Shown piece by piece: positions 1-8,155 of a stretch of DNA of 64,000 nucleotides. Every line of letters begins with the position of its first letter. The first letter of the stretch is position 1. Source of the DNA: Bacillota bacterium (GTDB taxonomy: Bacteria; Bacillota; Clostridia; Acetivibrionales; DSM-1351); contig JAEZOA010000044.1 in assembly GCA_023441625.1 (NCBI GenBank), forward strand, positions 1-64,000, given 5' to 3'. The translations under genes and the position numbers were made by a program. The notes under the pieces were generated by a model. The model worked only from the letters and a program-made list of their open reading frames with translations. It did not search any database and had not been told where the DNA came from.

Positions 1-146
1 ATTGGATTAGTCTGAGAAATACATGTAAATATTTGACTTAATATCAAATAAAATCAATAATATAGGAATGCTAAGAAAACAGGAGATATTATCACGAATT
101 AGTGTCCGTTTTTAGCAGAAGGGCTCAAGTCGGCGTGGAGGTTAGC

Positions 147-218
147 GTGAGAGTATCAAAATATAGTTATAATTTGACCGCGTACCTCCACGATAAGTAT
201 CATTATTATTTTTGCTGA
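147..218 (+). CDS. Micro-ORF 1 (23 aa), possible leader peptide
   Basis: GTG start at 147 with GGAGG at 137-141 and a 5-nt spacer, the same geometry as the Tad gene at 331. The predicted peptide begins MRVSKYSYNL and ends KYHYYFC. It is rich in Tyr and His and has no membrane segment. The codons for Tyr-Leu-His overlap the anti-Shine-Dalgarno ACCTCCACG (184-192). I do not recognise the peptide. Its duplication with start, frame and stop preserved suggests translation matters, but a duplicated non-coding piece is possible. Confidence 0.45.
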   Translation: MRVSKYSYNLTAYLHDKYHYYFC

Positions 219-238
219 AGGTCGGCGTGGAGGTTAGC

Positions 239-310
239 GTGAGAGTATCAAAATATAGTTATAAATTGACTGCGTACCTCCACGATAAGTATCATTATTA
301 TTTTTGCTGA
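239..310 (+). CDS. Micro-ORF 2 (23 aa), duplicate of micro-ORF 1
   Basis: Second copy, GTG at 239 with GGAGG at 229-233. It differs from copy 1 by one residue (Asn9 to Lys) and one silent change (ACC to ACT). It ends 20 nt before the ATG at 331. Its internal ACCTCCACG (276-284) could pair either with its own ribosome site (226-234) or with that of the downstream Tad gene (318-326). A ribosome translating this ORF would disrupt the pairing, which is the arrangement expected of translational attenuation. The function is inferred. Confidence 0.45.
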   Translation: MRVSKYSYKLTAYLHDKYHYYFC

Positions 311-330
311 AAGTCGGCGTGGAGGTTAGT

Positions 331-1215
331 ATGCTTTTTATTAAGTTGTTTACTATAATTGCGATAATCACCTTGGTAACAATATTTTTTGTAATTCTTA
401 TTAAGAATAAAGCTTATTATGCAGATTGTGTAGAGGCTCTAAATCAGAAAGATTTTAGGCTTAGAGCTTTCTTTCCGTTTGGACTATATATATTAGATAA
501 ATATAGTTATTCCTTTAATTCCAATTATGATAGAAAAATTCTAAATGACATAAGTGAAATTTATGGTCAGGAATTCTCAGCTTTCTATATCAGAGTATTT
601 CATTCTAATAAAATTGTATTAATGGTGTTATGTATAGTTATTGTGCTTGTGGTGGGATTATTATCTCAGTTTGAGGGGCTTTATCTTATATATATATTTC
701 TTATATTTGGATTGATAATCATTTCTGATGATTTAAAGCTTCAAAAGAAGGTGAAAAAAAGAAGGCTAGAGATACAGCTAGAGTTTCCGGATTTTATAAA
801 TAAACTTACGTTATTACTTAATGCAGGGTTAACAATGTCTAAAGCCTGGGAAAAAATATCTTCCGATTGTATTAAAGAAGGAGATTTTTATTCTGAAATT
901 AATAAAACTATATCTGAAATAAAGTCAGGTAAAAATGAGGCAGAAGCCTTTAGCCAATTTGCAAAGAGAGTAAAAACTCCTGAAATATCAAGGCTTATGT
1001 CAACTATTGTTCAAAATACAAAGCGAGGAGGAAACCAGCTGGTTTTATCTCTAAGACTGCAGTCAAATGAATGCTGGGAAATGCGAAAAAATGCAATTAA
1101 AAGGCTAGGTGAAGAAGCTTCAACAAAGCTACTATTTCCCATGATGATTATGTTTTTCGCAATAATTATAATTGTTGTAACCCCTGCTATAATTTCAATG
1201 CAGGGTTTTTCCTAA
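331..1215 (+). CDS. tadC: TadC-like type II secretion F domain protein (Tad pilus platform)
   Basis: Inner-membrane platform protein of the Tad/Flp pilus machine. It has an N-terminal membrane segment, a central hydrophobic pair, a cytoplasmic T2SSF region (about residues 150-260, with EFPDFINKLTLLLNAGLTMSKAW), and a C-terminal membrane helix. The length of 294 aa is normal for TadB/TadC, and its position just before the pilin favours TadC. I chose ATG 331 because GGAGG lies 5 nt upstream. An upstream in-frame TTG at 304 falls inside the 92-bp repeat and has no ribosome site. The TadA ATPase and TadB expected upstream are not in the window. Confidence 0.85.
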   Translation: MLFIKLFTIIAIITLVTIFFVILIKNKAYYADCVEALNQKDFRLRAFFPFGLYILDKYSYSFNSNYDRKILNDISEIYGQEFSAFYIRVFHSNKIVLMVLCIVIVLVVGLLSQFEGLYLIYIFLIFGLIIISDDLKLQKKVKKRRLEIQLEFPDFINKLTLLLNAGLTMSKAWEKISSDCIKEGDFYSEINKTISEIKSGKNEAEAFSQFAKRVKTPEISRLMSTIVQNTKRGGNQLVLSLRLQSNECWEMRKNAIKRLGEEASTKLLFPMMIMFFAIIIIVVTPAIISMQGFS

Positions 1216-1243
1216 AAATAATAAAAATAAAAGGAGGGATAAC

Positions 1244-1456
1244 ATGTTAGCAACGCTTAAGCGGTTTTATACTGAAGAGGATGGTATGGGAACGGTTGAG
1301 GTAATTATTATCATTGCTGTTCTTGTAGGGGTGGCTTTATTATTTAGAAATCAGTTAGTAAAATTCGTAAACAGTATAATCGATAATCTGTTTCCAGATG
1401 GAAAAAACCTTGAAAATAACACTGGAGAACAGGCAAAACTAACGACGAAAGGTTAA
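1244..1456 (+). CDS. flp: Flp1-family type IVb pilin
   Basis: A 70-aa pilin precursor, the main fibre subunit of the Tad pilus. The leader MLATLKRFYTEEDGMGTVEV has the class IV prepilin arrangement: a short charged leader, then Gly followed by a hydrophobic helix (VEVIIIIAVLVGVALLF) with Glu at position +5 after the likely cleavage site. The C-terminal tail is short and polar. GGAGGG at 1233-1238 is a strong ribosome site. It follows tadC by 28 bp and is followed by a stable hairpin, consistent with a highly expressed subunit inside an operon. Confidence 0.9.
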   Translation: MLATLKRFYTEEDGMGTVEVIIIIAVLVGVALLFRNQLVKFVNSIIDNLFPDGKNLENNTGEQAKLTTKG

Positions 1457-1537
1457 AATGAGGATAGAACTTTAAAGTGAGCCAAATTACAATTAATACT
1501 ATTAATTGAGTTATGAATTAACACAATAGTTATTTTT

Positions 1538-1568
1538 AGTTCGGGTGGAGTTATACTCCATCTGAACT
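1538..1568 (+). promoter_or_regulatory. Stable hairpin after the pilin gene, no U-tract
   Basis: A 14-nt stem (left arm 1538-1551 AGTTCGGGTGGAGT, right arm 1555-1568) with a 3-nt loop and only G-U wobbles as imperfections. No run of T follows, so it is not a normal terminator. It sits in the only large gap (152 bp) of the Tad operon, between the pilin and the first TadE-like gene. It could stabilise pilin mRNA or be a processing or attenuation point that lowers expression of the assembly genes. Confidence 0.6.
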
Positions 1569-1608
1569 ACTCCCCTAATGAAACTTCATTGTACTACAGG
1601 AGGCTAAA

Positions 1609-2253
1609 ATGTTAGTAGCTATAAAGAGGTTTAATTTATCTAAAGCCATCAAAAGACAGGCCTTACCTTTAAAAGGCAGTTTTACAATAGAAGCTTCTAT
1701 TATTTTTTCAATTGTATTTTTACTAATTGCTGCTATTGTTTATCTTTTTATAATTATGTATCAGTATGCCTTCCTTCAAAGTGTTGCTGATCAAGCCGCA
1801 AATCTAGGAGCTAGTCATTATGTAAATCAATATGATACTGATAACACATCAAAATCCAATTTTAATTTATATTGGAGAATAGTAGATGCTGACAAAGAGT
1901 ATAAAAAAAATAAGCTAAATGGCTATATTTCTAAAAAACTTGAACGATCAATTTTAGATTCGACTAAAATAGTGGATAATGATGTTAATTATAAATTGTT
2001 ATTAAAGCAGCTTGATATTAGTGTTAATGAGCAATACCCACTTCCAATAGGAAATCTTTTTTCAATGTTTGGTATTTCCCCTAAATTAATTCTAAAAGCA
2101 GAGGCAAGCTCTCCTCTAGACGATAACGCTGAGTTTGTAAGGAACTTGGATATTATTATCGATATCAAAAAGTGTATTTTAAACAGCGATAATAAATGGA
2201 TTGGTAAGGACTCAAAAGTAAATGGTGTTCTAGATAAGCTATTAAAAAAATGA
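1609..2253 (+). CDS. TadE-like pseudopilin
   Basis: A 214-aa minor pilin-like protein. After a basic N-terminus, the segment KGSFTIEASIIFSIVFLLIAAIVYLFIIMY is a TadE-type signal-anchor (Gly-Ser-x-x-x-Glu followed by a hydrophobic helix) and the remainder is extracytoplasmic. TadE-like proteins are processed by the Tad prepilin peptidase and are needed for pilus assembly. A good ribosome site (GGAGG) precedes ATG 1609. It is the first gene after the hairpin and opens a tightly packed run to 8155. Confidence 0.8.
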   Translation: MLVAIKRFNLSKAIKRQALPLKGSFTIEASIIFSIVFLLIAAIVYLFIIMYQYAFLQSVADQAANLGASHYVNQYDTDNTSKSNFNLYWRIVDADKEYKKNKLNGYISKKLERSILDSTKIVDNDVNYKLLLKQLDISVNEQYPLPIGNLFSMFGISPKLILKAEASSPLDDNAEFVRNLDIIIDIKKCILNSDNKWIGKDSKVNGVLDKLLKK

Positions 2254-2289
2254 CAAGCTGTATCATATTGATGATGGTGAGGTGAAATT

Positions 2290-4434
2290 TTGAAATTAAA
2301 AAATAATAAAGGTGCAATAACAGTTTTTATAAGTATAGTATTATCAGCAGTTTTTTTAGTTATAGGTACATTTTCAGACGCAGCAAGAATCAGCTTGGCA
2401 CAGGCTCATGTTCAGAGAGCCAACAAAATTGCCCTTTCATCAATCCTTGCTTGCTATAATAACCAGTTGAAGGACGAATATGGACTGTTTGGTACCTATA
2501 TAGATAATGATACAATGATGGATAGCTATGAAGAATACTTGTCTAAGAATTTAAATATTAATGAGAATCAAAATTTTCTATATGATTTTAATGTTGAACA
2601 AATAAATATCGATCAGCTGTTTAATTTGGAAGATAGAGAGGTTTTTGAGCGACAAATAATGGAGTTTATGAAATATCGCGCTCCATATGAAATAGCTTCT
2701 GATTTAATAACAAAGGTTAATGGAATGAAAAATATCTCAAGTGGTTCAAAAGTGTATACACGAAAATTGGAAACGAATAAGCAGGCTAACGTAATTGGTG
2801 ATTTACAGATGACACTTGAGAAGAAAACAAGAGAGATAAATGAATCGAATATTTCAACAAAATTAGCTGAGCTAAAGGAAGATTTTATAAATCAAAATCA
2901 AAGTTATGACTTGTGTTCTCAAAGAATATCTGATCTTTATAGCCAACTTTCAAAAGAGAGTGATGAGGAGAAAAAAGAAGGTATAACAAAGGATATCTCA
3001 GATGCTCAAAAGGAGCTAATTAATATTAGTACTACAAAAAGTAATATTAAGTTGGATATAGTTTCAAAAGTTAATAATTATAAAATTTTAAATTCTGACG
3101 CTATTCAAAATGCTGCTAATATTACTATAAAAAAGGAGGATTTGTTAACAAGGATAAAAGAAGAGTATAAGTATACAGAAGATAGTCAAGATGGAATACA
3201 AGAATTAAAAAAATCATATTATGATGACTTGAATAATATGAAAATGTTAATAGGTGAGGATAATTCTAATGATATTATAAGTGGGTTGGAAAATAATATA
3301 AAAAAGTGTGAGACTATTGCTGCTAAAGCCAACGAGGATGAAGGGTCATTTCTGTCAGAAATAGATAAACTATCAGCAACTAATATTAACTACACCTTTA
3401 ATAAAACAAGTCCCGCTCAATCAGATGATGAAGATAATCGAGATAAAGCTCAGGATGAGTTAGAAAAGATTTTTAACAATCAGAGTGACTCAAAAACTAT
3501 TAACAGCAGTTTGCTAAAATTGCTGCCTTCGAGAAAAACCAACATACAAGAGGAGGTTGATTCAAAAGATTGGGATAACATTGATTTTACTGAAGAGGAT
3601 TATGTAAACAATAATCTTGAGGCTTTATCATCAAAGGAAAGTATTTTTGGTGAAATAGCATCAAAGGTTACAGAAGAGTTGTATATTAATGAATATATAA
3701 TGGGGACTTTTAAACATGATGTGCCACTTTTAAAAGGTGAGGAGGCCAGCGAGGCATATAATTTAAGATCGAAAGATAAAACAAAAAGGGATGCCTTTTT
3801 TTCAGACTTTGAAGTTGAATATATTATTAATGGAAATAAAAGCGAAGCCACCAACTCTTTAATAACAAAATCGGAAATTCTAGCAATTAGACTTATATCT
3901 AATGTTATTCATATATATACTGATCCAACAAAAATGACTAGAATAACTACTCTTGCTGCTTCACTAAGTGCATGGAGTGCAGGACTTGCTACTCCACTCA
4001 TTCAGACTCTACTAGTTTTTGCATGGGCTATGGTAGAATCGGTTTATGATATTAATCAATTAACTAAGGGTGAAAAAATACCTTTATTTAAGACAAAAAT
4101 TCAATGGAAAACTGACATTTCTGGCTCAGTTGCAAAAAATGCAGACATAAGCAAAGATAATAGCCCATTATCTCTAAGCTATCAGGATTATCTTAAAATA
4201 TTTCTTTTATTAATGGATAATGATAAAAAACTTTCTAGAATTCAGGACTTAGTGCAATTAAATTTAGGAGTATCAAGTCCTGGCTTTTTAATAGAAGATT
4301 GCATGGTTACTTTAAATGGTAAAACAACGGTATCAATGAAAAATATGTTTATTTCCTTTTCAGCCTTTACAGCTAAATCAAGAAGTAATATTACAAGAAC
4401 ATATATAAGTGAGGATATGTGTATTGGTTATTAA
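2290..4434 (+). CDS. DUF5702 family Tad-associated membrane-anchored protein
   Basis: A 714-aa protein with the DUF5702 N-terminal signature (NNKGAITVFISIVLSAVFLVIGTFSDAARI), a TadG-like signal-anchor, and then a long predicted coiled-coil, charged ectodomain. Near residues 545-580 there is a second hydrophobic stretch. The family is found in clostridial Tad loci and probably contributes to the pilus base or a cell-wall-spanning part; its biochemical role is not known. The start is TTG 2290, with GGTGAGGTG just upstream and only 36 bp after the previous gene. Confidence 0.75.
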   Translation: MKLKNNKGAITVFISIVLSAVFLVIGTFSDAARISLAQAHVQRANKIALSSILACYNNQLKDEYGLFGTYIDNDTMMDSYEEYLSKNLNINENQNFLYDFNVEQINIDQLFNLEDREVFERQIMEFMKYRAPYEIASDLITKVNGMKNISSGSKVYTRKLETNKQANVIGDLQMTLEKKTREINESNISTKLAELKEDFINQNQSYDLCSQRISDLYSQLSKESDEEKKEGITKDISDAQKELINISTTKSNIKLDIVSKVNNYKILNSDAIQNAANITIKKEDLLTRIKEEYKYTEDSQDGIQELKKSYYDDLNNMKMLIGEDNSNDIISGLENNIKKCETIAAKANEDEGSFLSEIDKLSATNINYTFNKTSPAQSDDEDNRDKAQDELEKIFNNQSDSKTINSSLLKLLPSRKTNIQEEVDSKDWDNIDFTEEDYVNNNLEALSSKESIFGEIASKVTEELYINEYIMGTFKHDVPLLKGEEASEAYNLRSKDKTKRDAFFSDFEVEYIINGNKSEATNSLITKSEILAIRLISNVIHIYTDPTKMTRITTLAASLSAWSAGLATPLIQTLLVFAWAMVESVYDINQLTKGEKIPLFKTKIQWKTDISGSVAKNADISKDNSPLSLSYQDYLKIFLLLMDNDKKLSRIQDLVQLNLGVSSPGFLIEDCMVTLNGKTTVSMKNMFISFSAFTAKSRSNITRTYISEDMCIGY

Positions 4435-5518
4435 ATTAATAGAGAATAAAAAATTAAATACTAAAGGCTCTATTACTTTAGAAGCAGCTATATTTCTTCC
4501 TGTTTTTATAATTACAATAATGACTTTTATTTTTATTATTAAGATATATTACACAAATGAAATAATGCAGCAGGCTATAACAGGAGCATGTAATGAAATG
4601 AGTGTATACAGCTTGCTATACTATGAGACAAATGCAGAAGAAATAATAGGTGGACTAGAGAAATTTACTAATTCAGATAAAGTAAGTGATAAGTTAGGGG
4701 ATACATTTCTTACATCACTTGTCCAGCAAATGGGAAAGGATGCAACTGATTATATCCGTGCTCAGGTGGTACTGGTACCCATAGCAAAGGTACTTGTTAA
4801 AAAAAATCTTGAGGTTAGTTACTATAGTGATGTTGATGAGAGGTTAAAGGGCCTAAATTTAAAGGATGGCTTTGATGGTATTGATTTTACAAGTAGTAGA
4901 ATGTTAGCAGATGATAAGAGTATAGATATTGTGGTTAGCTATGAAATGAAATTTCCCTTTCTTTCACAGCTCTTTCCTGGAATAAAAATTACACAAACAG
5001 CCTCGACTTGTATTTGGGCAGGTGAAAATGGTGTTAGAGAAGCGGAGGAGGAAACAGAAGAGAAGGATGAAGCAAGTGTCTGGGATATGAATAATCTGGA
5101 GCGTGGCAGGGAAATTCGAAAGCTTCAAGATGCAAATCTGCCGTACAATTTTCCGACAATAGCAAGCTTTAAAAATGGGAGAGCTACAAGCATAAAAAGT
5201 CTTAATATTGATGAAGCATATTATAAGAATTCTTCAAATCTAAAGAAAAAGTTGATGCTATATATTGATAAGCTTGAGGAATTTGAAGGAGGAAAAAGCA
5301 GTACTGTAACAATAGAAGGCTCTCAGATACGAACAAAGGAACTAAGGCTAGTTATTCCTGAAACAGAATTGTCTGCAAATCAGCAAAATACCATAGATGA
5401 GTGCATACGAATTGCCAAAAGCAAGGGTATAGAATTAAAGGTTATAAAGGCTTATGGAAAAGAAGGTACGGTACAAGATATATCTGAAAAAAGCGAACAA
5501 ACTGGGGTGAAAAAATGA
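4424..5518 (+). CDS. TadE-like protein with extended ectodomain
   Basis: A second TadE-type protein (364 aa). TKGSITLEAAIFLPVFIITIMTFIFIIKIYY is the signal-anchor, followed by a large ectodomain with an acidic patch (EEETEEKDEA) near the middle. I place the start at TTG 4424 because GAGG lies at 4411-4414 with a 9-nt gap. An in-frame GTG at 4409 has no ribosome site. The gene overlaps the end of the DUF5702 gene by 11 bp and its stop overlaps the next start (ATGA), so translation is probably coupled. Confidence 0.75.
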   Translation: MVIKLIENKKLNTKGSITLEAAIFLPVFIITIMTFIFIIKIYYTNEIMQQAITGACNEMSVYSLLYYETNAEEIIGGLEKFTNSDKVSDKLGDTFLTSLVQQMGKDATDYIRAQVVLVPIAKVLVKKNLEVSYYSDVDERLKGLNLKDGFDGIDFTSSRMLADDKSIDIVVSYEMKFPFLSQLFPGIKITQTASTCIWAGENGVREAEEETEEKDEASVWDMNNLERGREIRKLQDANLPYNFPTIASFKNGRATSIKSLNIDEAYYKNSSNLKKKLMLYIDKLEEFEGGKSSTVTIEGSQIRTKELRLVIPETELSANQQNTIDECIRIAKSKGIELKVIKAYGKEGTVQDISEKSEQTGVKK

Positions 5519-6093
5519 TACAAGAAATTAATAATTATAAAATCCTTAAAATTTTAAACTTAATTAAAAGTATTGGGCTCATACCATTATCATTATGCTT
5601 GCTGATATGGATGATAGCATTCTTGTTTTTACTGACTAATTCTCAAATTGAAGTAGCTACTATAGCCACATTTATTCTATTAACAATTCAATTAATATCT
5701 TCAATTAGTGATTTGTATAGTAAAACTATCCCCTTAAAATTAATGTTTTTTGGATTGATAGCAGGTTTATTGCTTTTTATTTTTTTCTATAAAACTAGTG
5801 CTTTAATTATGTGCACTTTAGGAGGAATTATAGCTTTTGCACTTACAAAGTTACTAATTATAATATCCCGTAGGCAGGTTGGAGGTGGGGACCTGGCACT
5901 AATGACTGTAACGGGATTTTTCTCAGGGATAGATTCCTTCTTAAGCATACTATTTATTTCTGTAATTTTAGCAGGAATATATTCTCTTTTCCTTATATTT
6001 ATAAAAAAAGAAAATAAAAAAGCAGAAATTCCCTTTGCACCATTTGTATTGCTGGCAACGGTAATATGTGTTTTAAGTTATATAAAATACTAG
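5515..6093 (+). CDS. A24 prepilin peptidase 1 (TadV/CpaA-like)
   Basis: A polytopic aspartic protease (192 aa) that cleaves prepilin leaders at the cytoplasmic face. The first catalytic Asp is likely in SISDLYSKTIP and the second in the GxGD-like motif QVGGGDLALM. The C-terminal EIPFAPFVLLAT matches the end of A24 peptidases. It has about six membrane segments and no N-methylase domain, as expected for the Tad type. ATG 5515 overlaps the previous stop by 4 bp. Confidence 0.85.
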   Translation: MIQEINNYKILKILNLIKSIGLIPLSLCLLIWMIAFLFLLTNSQIEVATIATFILLTIQLISSISDLYSKTIPLKLMFFGLIAGLLLFIFFYKTSALIMCTLGGIIAFALTKLLIIISRRQVGGGDLALMTVTGFFSGIDSFLSILFISVILAGIYSLFLIFIKKENKKAEIPFAPFVLLATVICVLSYIKY

Positions 6094-6107
6094 TGAGGTG
6101 ATGTAAG

Positions 6108-7655
6108 TTGACGCAAAGCATTGAAAAGAATTTTAATTTTTTATATGAGAATGACTCTACTTCAAACTACTTAGTTTTAAGAACTGGCATTGATAAAAGC
6201 ATTATTAATTATCAGGTGCAAATGCTACTTAATAATAAACCAGGCGGGCTATTAGAATTTAATATAAACTATACAGGAGAAAAAATTAACTGTTTTTATA
6301 ATGTTACTTCTAAATGTACTTTAGCTAGCTTTATGTTTAGAAAGCGCTTTACACGAGATGAATTCTTAATAACTATCCTTAATATTATTAATAATATATA
6401 TCAGTTGAAAAACTATTTGCTATATGACAATAATATTTTGCTGGATGAAAATTTTATTTATATTGAACCAGAAAGCATAGAAGTATATTTCGTTTATTTA
6501 CCTTTTATTGACTGCAAAAATGACATTAAGGATTTTTTTATAAGGCTTATTTTCAAGTTGGTTAAATTTCATGATGAATATAGCGACAATTATATCCAAA
6601 GAATACTGGAAGTGATTAAAAATGATAATTTTAATCTAAGTAATTTGAAGTCGCTCATTGAGAACCTTTTAGGTGAAGAAATTAAAAAACAGCCCCAAAA
6701 GAGTTTAATAATTGAGGATAGAAAAATAGAAGACTCTGAAACTATAAAAAATGGTTTATTTAAGGCTAATAAAGCGCAAAAAGAGAGAGAAAAAGTAAAA
6801 CCAGAAAATAACAAGATTGATATTTTTAATGCAGATAAGACTAAAAAGAATAAGTCTGTAATAACAAGAGGGAATGTAAGAATCCCAAATTCTTTGAATA
6901 TAAAAAAGCAGGAACCCCAAAATATAGTCAAAAAATCTAAACACACCATGTCAGAACAGGATAATGAAAAGGATAATCAGGGTAAAAAGATGGACATACA
7001 TATGATTGCGATGATACTACTTCAACCTTTTCTATTATTTACTGCTATTCTCACGTTAAATAGTAGCTTTGTTAAAATGTCAGATAATCCCGCAAATACA
7101 GTGATTATACTAATCTTAATATTTTTAGCTGTTGATGTTCTGGTACTTAGGATTATCAATGAAAAGAGAAAGAAAACTGATGAAACTGGTAGTTGTATGC
7201 CCTTGCAGTTTATAACTGATAAAATGAAATGTAAGACAAAGCAAAAAGTAAAGAAATTACCTCCAATTACAAATGACAAACAAGAAAATCAGCTGCCAGT
7301 TTTAAATGAAAACTATAATGGAGAGACGGTAATAATAAGAAGGTCTAAATTAACTGAAATTCCATATTTAAAGGAAAAGGATGGCGAAGGAGTGGTTGAA
7401 ATCAATAAGAAAAGTATACTTATTGGTAGATTGGAGAGCTTTGTGGATTACGTTATTAATAATAGCGCAATAGGCAAAATTCATGCCGAAATTATACAGG
7501 AGGGAGAGGAGTTTTATATAATGGATTGTAATTCAAGGAATGGGACCTTTCTTAATGATAATCGGATCCTGCCAAATACAAAAAATAGGGTTAGTAGTAA
7601 TGACTTATTGAGATTTGCAAATAAGGAATTCATATTTATGAGGAGGGCATTATGA
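6108..7655 (+). CDS. DUF6382 and FHA domain protein of the Tad locus
   Basis: A 515-aa protein. The N-terminal ~190 residues match the DUF6382 type seen beside clostridial Tad genes. A Lys/Glu-rich linker follows, then two membrane helices (about 300-355). The C-terminal forkhead-associated domain (about 425-510) carries the GR, SxxH-like (IGKIHAEI) and NxxG (SRNGTFLNDNRI) signatures that bind phosphothreonine. It may link Ser/Thr kinase signalling to pilus assembly; that is inference. The start is TTG 6108 with GAGGTGA upstream. The stop overlaps the next gene's ATG by 4 bp. Confidence 0.75.
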   Translation: MTQSIEKNFNFLYENDSTSNYLVLRTGIDKSIINYQVQMLLNNKPGGLLEFNINYTGEKINCFYNVTSKCTLASFMFRKRFTRDEFLITILNIINNIYQLKNYLLYDNNILLDENFIYIEPESIEVYFVYLPFIDCKNDIKDFFIRLIFKLVKFHDEYSDNYIQRILEVIKNDNFNLSNLKSLIENLLGEEIKKQPQKSLIIEDRKIEDSETIKNGLFKANKAQKEREKVKPENNKIDIFNADKTKKNKSVITRGNVRIPNSLNIKKQEPQNIVKKSKHTMSEQDNEKDNQGKKMDIHMIAMILLQPFLLFTAILTLNSSFVKMSDNPANTVIILILIFLAVDVLVLRIINEKRKKTDETGSCMPLQFITDKMKCKTKQKVKKLPPITNDKQENQLPVLNENYNGETVIIRRSKLTEIPYLKEKDGEGVVEINKKSILIGRLESFVDYVINNSAIGKIHAEIIQEGEEFYIMDCNSRNGTFLNDNRILPNTKNRVSSNDLLRFANKEFIFMRRAL

Positions 7656-8155
7656 TTTCTTATATAGTTTTGCTTTGCTTACTGCTTCTATCAGTGATAG
7701 GTGACTTAAAAGAGTCAAAAATACGTAATAAATATGTACTTCCTGCGGCTTTGTCAGGTATTGCAATAAATTTTTACTATTTTGGGCTTGAGGGCTTGAA
7801 ACTTAGTTTAATTGGAATAGCTTTGCCAATATTGCTTTTAGGTATTTTGTTTTATGCAAGACTTATTGGGGCAGGTGATATAAAGCTATATAGTGCAATA
7901 GGAGCTCTTTTAGGATTGGAATTCGTACTTTATGCCATGGCCTATTCGTTTATTTTTGCAGGAATTTTTGCTTTTATCGGTTTAGCTAGCAAGGCAAAAT
8001 TAAAAAGCACCTTTACCGCCTTTTATCAAGACATGAAAATGTGCTTCTTAACTTCTGATATAATGTATTTTCAAAATAGTAAAAAGCAAATAATAAGACT
8101 TTCACCTGCTATAGCTATGGGTGGGTGTCTTCAGCTTCTGCTTTGCGTAGTTTGA
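7652..8155 (+). CDS. A24 prepilin peptidase 2 (CpaA-like)
   Basis: A second compact A24 peptidase (167 aa). The catalytic Asp motifs are GDLKESKIRNKY and LIGAGDIKLYSAIGA, the standard GxGD form, more canonical than the GGGD of the first enzyme. There are five or six membrane segments. Having two peptidases in one Tad locus suggests a division of labour between the Flp pilin and the TadE-like proteins. It is the last Tad gene. Its 3' end overlaps the convergent patatin gene by 41 bp. Confidence 0.85.
   Translation: MISYIVLLCLLLLSVIGDLKESKIRNKYVLPAALSGIAINFYYFGLEGLKLSLIGIALPILLLGILFYARLIGAGDIKLYSAIGALLGLEFVLYAMAYSFIFAGIFAFIGLASKAKLKSTFTAFYQDMKMCFLTSDIMYFQNSKKQIIRLSPAIAMGGCLQLLLCVV

Larger units (their letters stand above)
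129..328 (+). repeat. Tandem 92-bp repeat, two full copies plus start of a third
   Basis: Units run 129-220 and 221-312. A third partial copy (313-328) supplies the ribosome site of the Tad gene that starts at 331. The two full units differ at only three positions. Each unit has GGAGG, a 5-nt spacer, a GTG start, a short ORF, and the sequence ACCTCCACG inside that ORF. ACCTCCACG is the exact complement of the CGTGGAGGT that contains the ribosome site. The preceding 1-128 shows no convincing gene and only a weak resemblance to a unit end near 110-128. Confidence 0.95.

Noticed and set aside
129..328. CRISPR-like array in the 92-bp repeats
   Set aside because: The repeats are adjacent copies with no variable spacers, and only two full units exist. 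They carry ORFs and ribosome sites.
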